This document shows, one piece after another, positions 6,151-6,192 of a stretch of 6,192 nt of DNA (position 1 is its first letter; each line of letters opens with the position of its first letter). The stretch lies in NCBI GenBank assembly GCA_014190175.1, contig BJFZ01000070.1, positions 1 through 6,192 on the forward strand, read 5' to 3'. A program made the position numbers and the translations under genes. This DNA comes from Actinomycetes bacterium (lineage in GTDB: Bacteria > Actinomycetota > Actinomycetes > Nanopelagicales > Nanopelagicaceae). The notes under the pieces are model-generated. The model worked only from the letters and a program-made list of their open reading frames with translations. It was not told the DNA's origin and did not search any database.

Positions 6151-6192
6151 TTCTGGGTAGCCATATCAACAAAGCGCGAGAAATGTCCTTGG
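6147..6192 (-). CDS. Possible C-terminus of a convergent gene, unidentified
   Basis: From the right edge, one minus-strand frame reads QGHFSRFVDMATQN and stops at TAA (6149-6147), inside the TTAATTAA that also holds the transporter stop. Its codons (GTT, GAT, GCT, CAT) are like those of the neighbours. A second open frame ending at 6143 uses ATA, CTA and AGA and looks less natural. Tail-to-tail genes sharing a stop region are common in compact genomes. About 15 codons are too few to name a family, and the stretch may also be non-coding. Confidence 0.3.
   Translation of the reverse strand, partial: QGHFSRFVDMATQN

Noticed and set aside
1..6192. Novel defence, mobile or biosynthetic system
   Set aside because: All complete genes belong to known families with intact signature residues. 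No transposase, integrase, direct-repeat array or toxin-antitoxin pair was seen.

Overview
The window looks like ordinary chromosomal sequence from a low-GC actinobacterium. The base composition is AT-rich (low to mid 40s % GC by eye, not computed), and TTA and other A/T-ending codons are common. Three independent signs point to Actinobacteria: an acyl-CoA dehydrogenase that starts MGHY and follows the mycobacterial FadE5 pattern end to end; a dCTP deaminase N-terminus beginning MLLSDRDI; and three genes whose start codon sits 6-7 bases after a TAnnnT -10 box, as in leaderless actinobacterial transcripts. Freshwater Nanopelagicales (acI, e.g. Planktophila-like) would fit a small low-GC actinobacterial genome, but this lineage is an inference.

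Layout. Bases 1-57 carry the first 19 codons of dcd on the minus strand, cut by the window edge. Bases 58-136 are non-coding and contain what looks like the 5' half of a tRNA-Gly gene on the plus strand, possibly with its promoter. From 3226 down to 137 runs a compact minus-strand operon: lemA, then htpX (sharing TAATG with lemA), then a D-aminoacylase-type amidohydrolase 28 bases further on. A 130-base divergent intergenic region (3227-3356) separates this from a plus-strand fadE5-like gene. It holds the likely lemA and fadE promoters and a perfect 8-bp inverted repeat lying over the fadE -10 box. A DMT/EamA transporter with its own promoter follows fadE. At the right edge its stop overlaps the stop of a possible convergent gene in TTAATTAA.

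Function. LemA and HtpX are a common membrane pair (a LemA-family membrane-anchored helical protein plus an M48 zinc protease) linked to membrane-protein quality control. The amidohydrolase would release free D-amino acids from N-acyl-D-amino acids and is probably co-transcribed with them. The fadE gene encodes the first step of fatty-acid beta-oxidation, and its promoter looks repressor-controlled. The EamA protein is a 10-helix permease of unknown substrate. I found no CRISPR array, insertion sequence, toxin-antitoxin pair or novel defence system. The two items most worth following up are the fadE operator and the truncated tRNA-Gly beside dcd.
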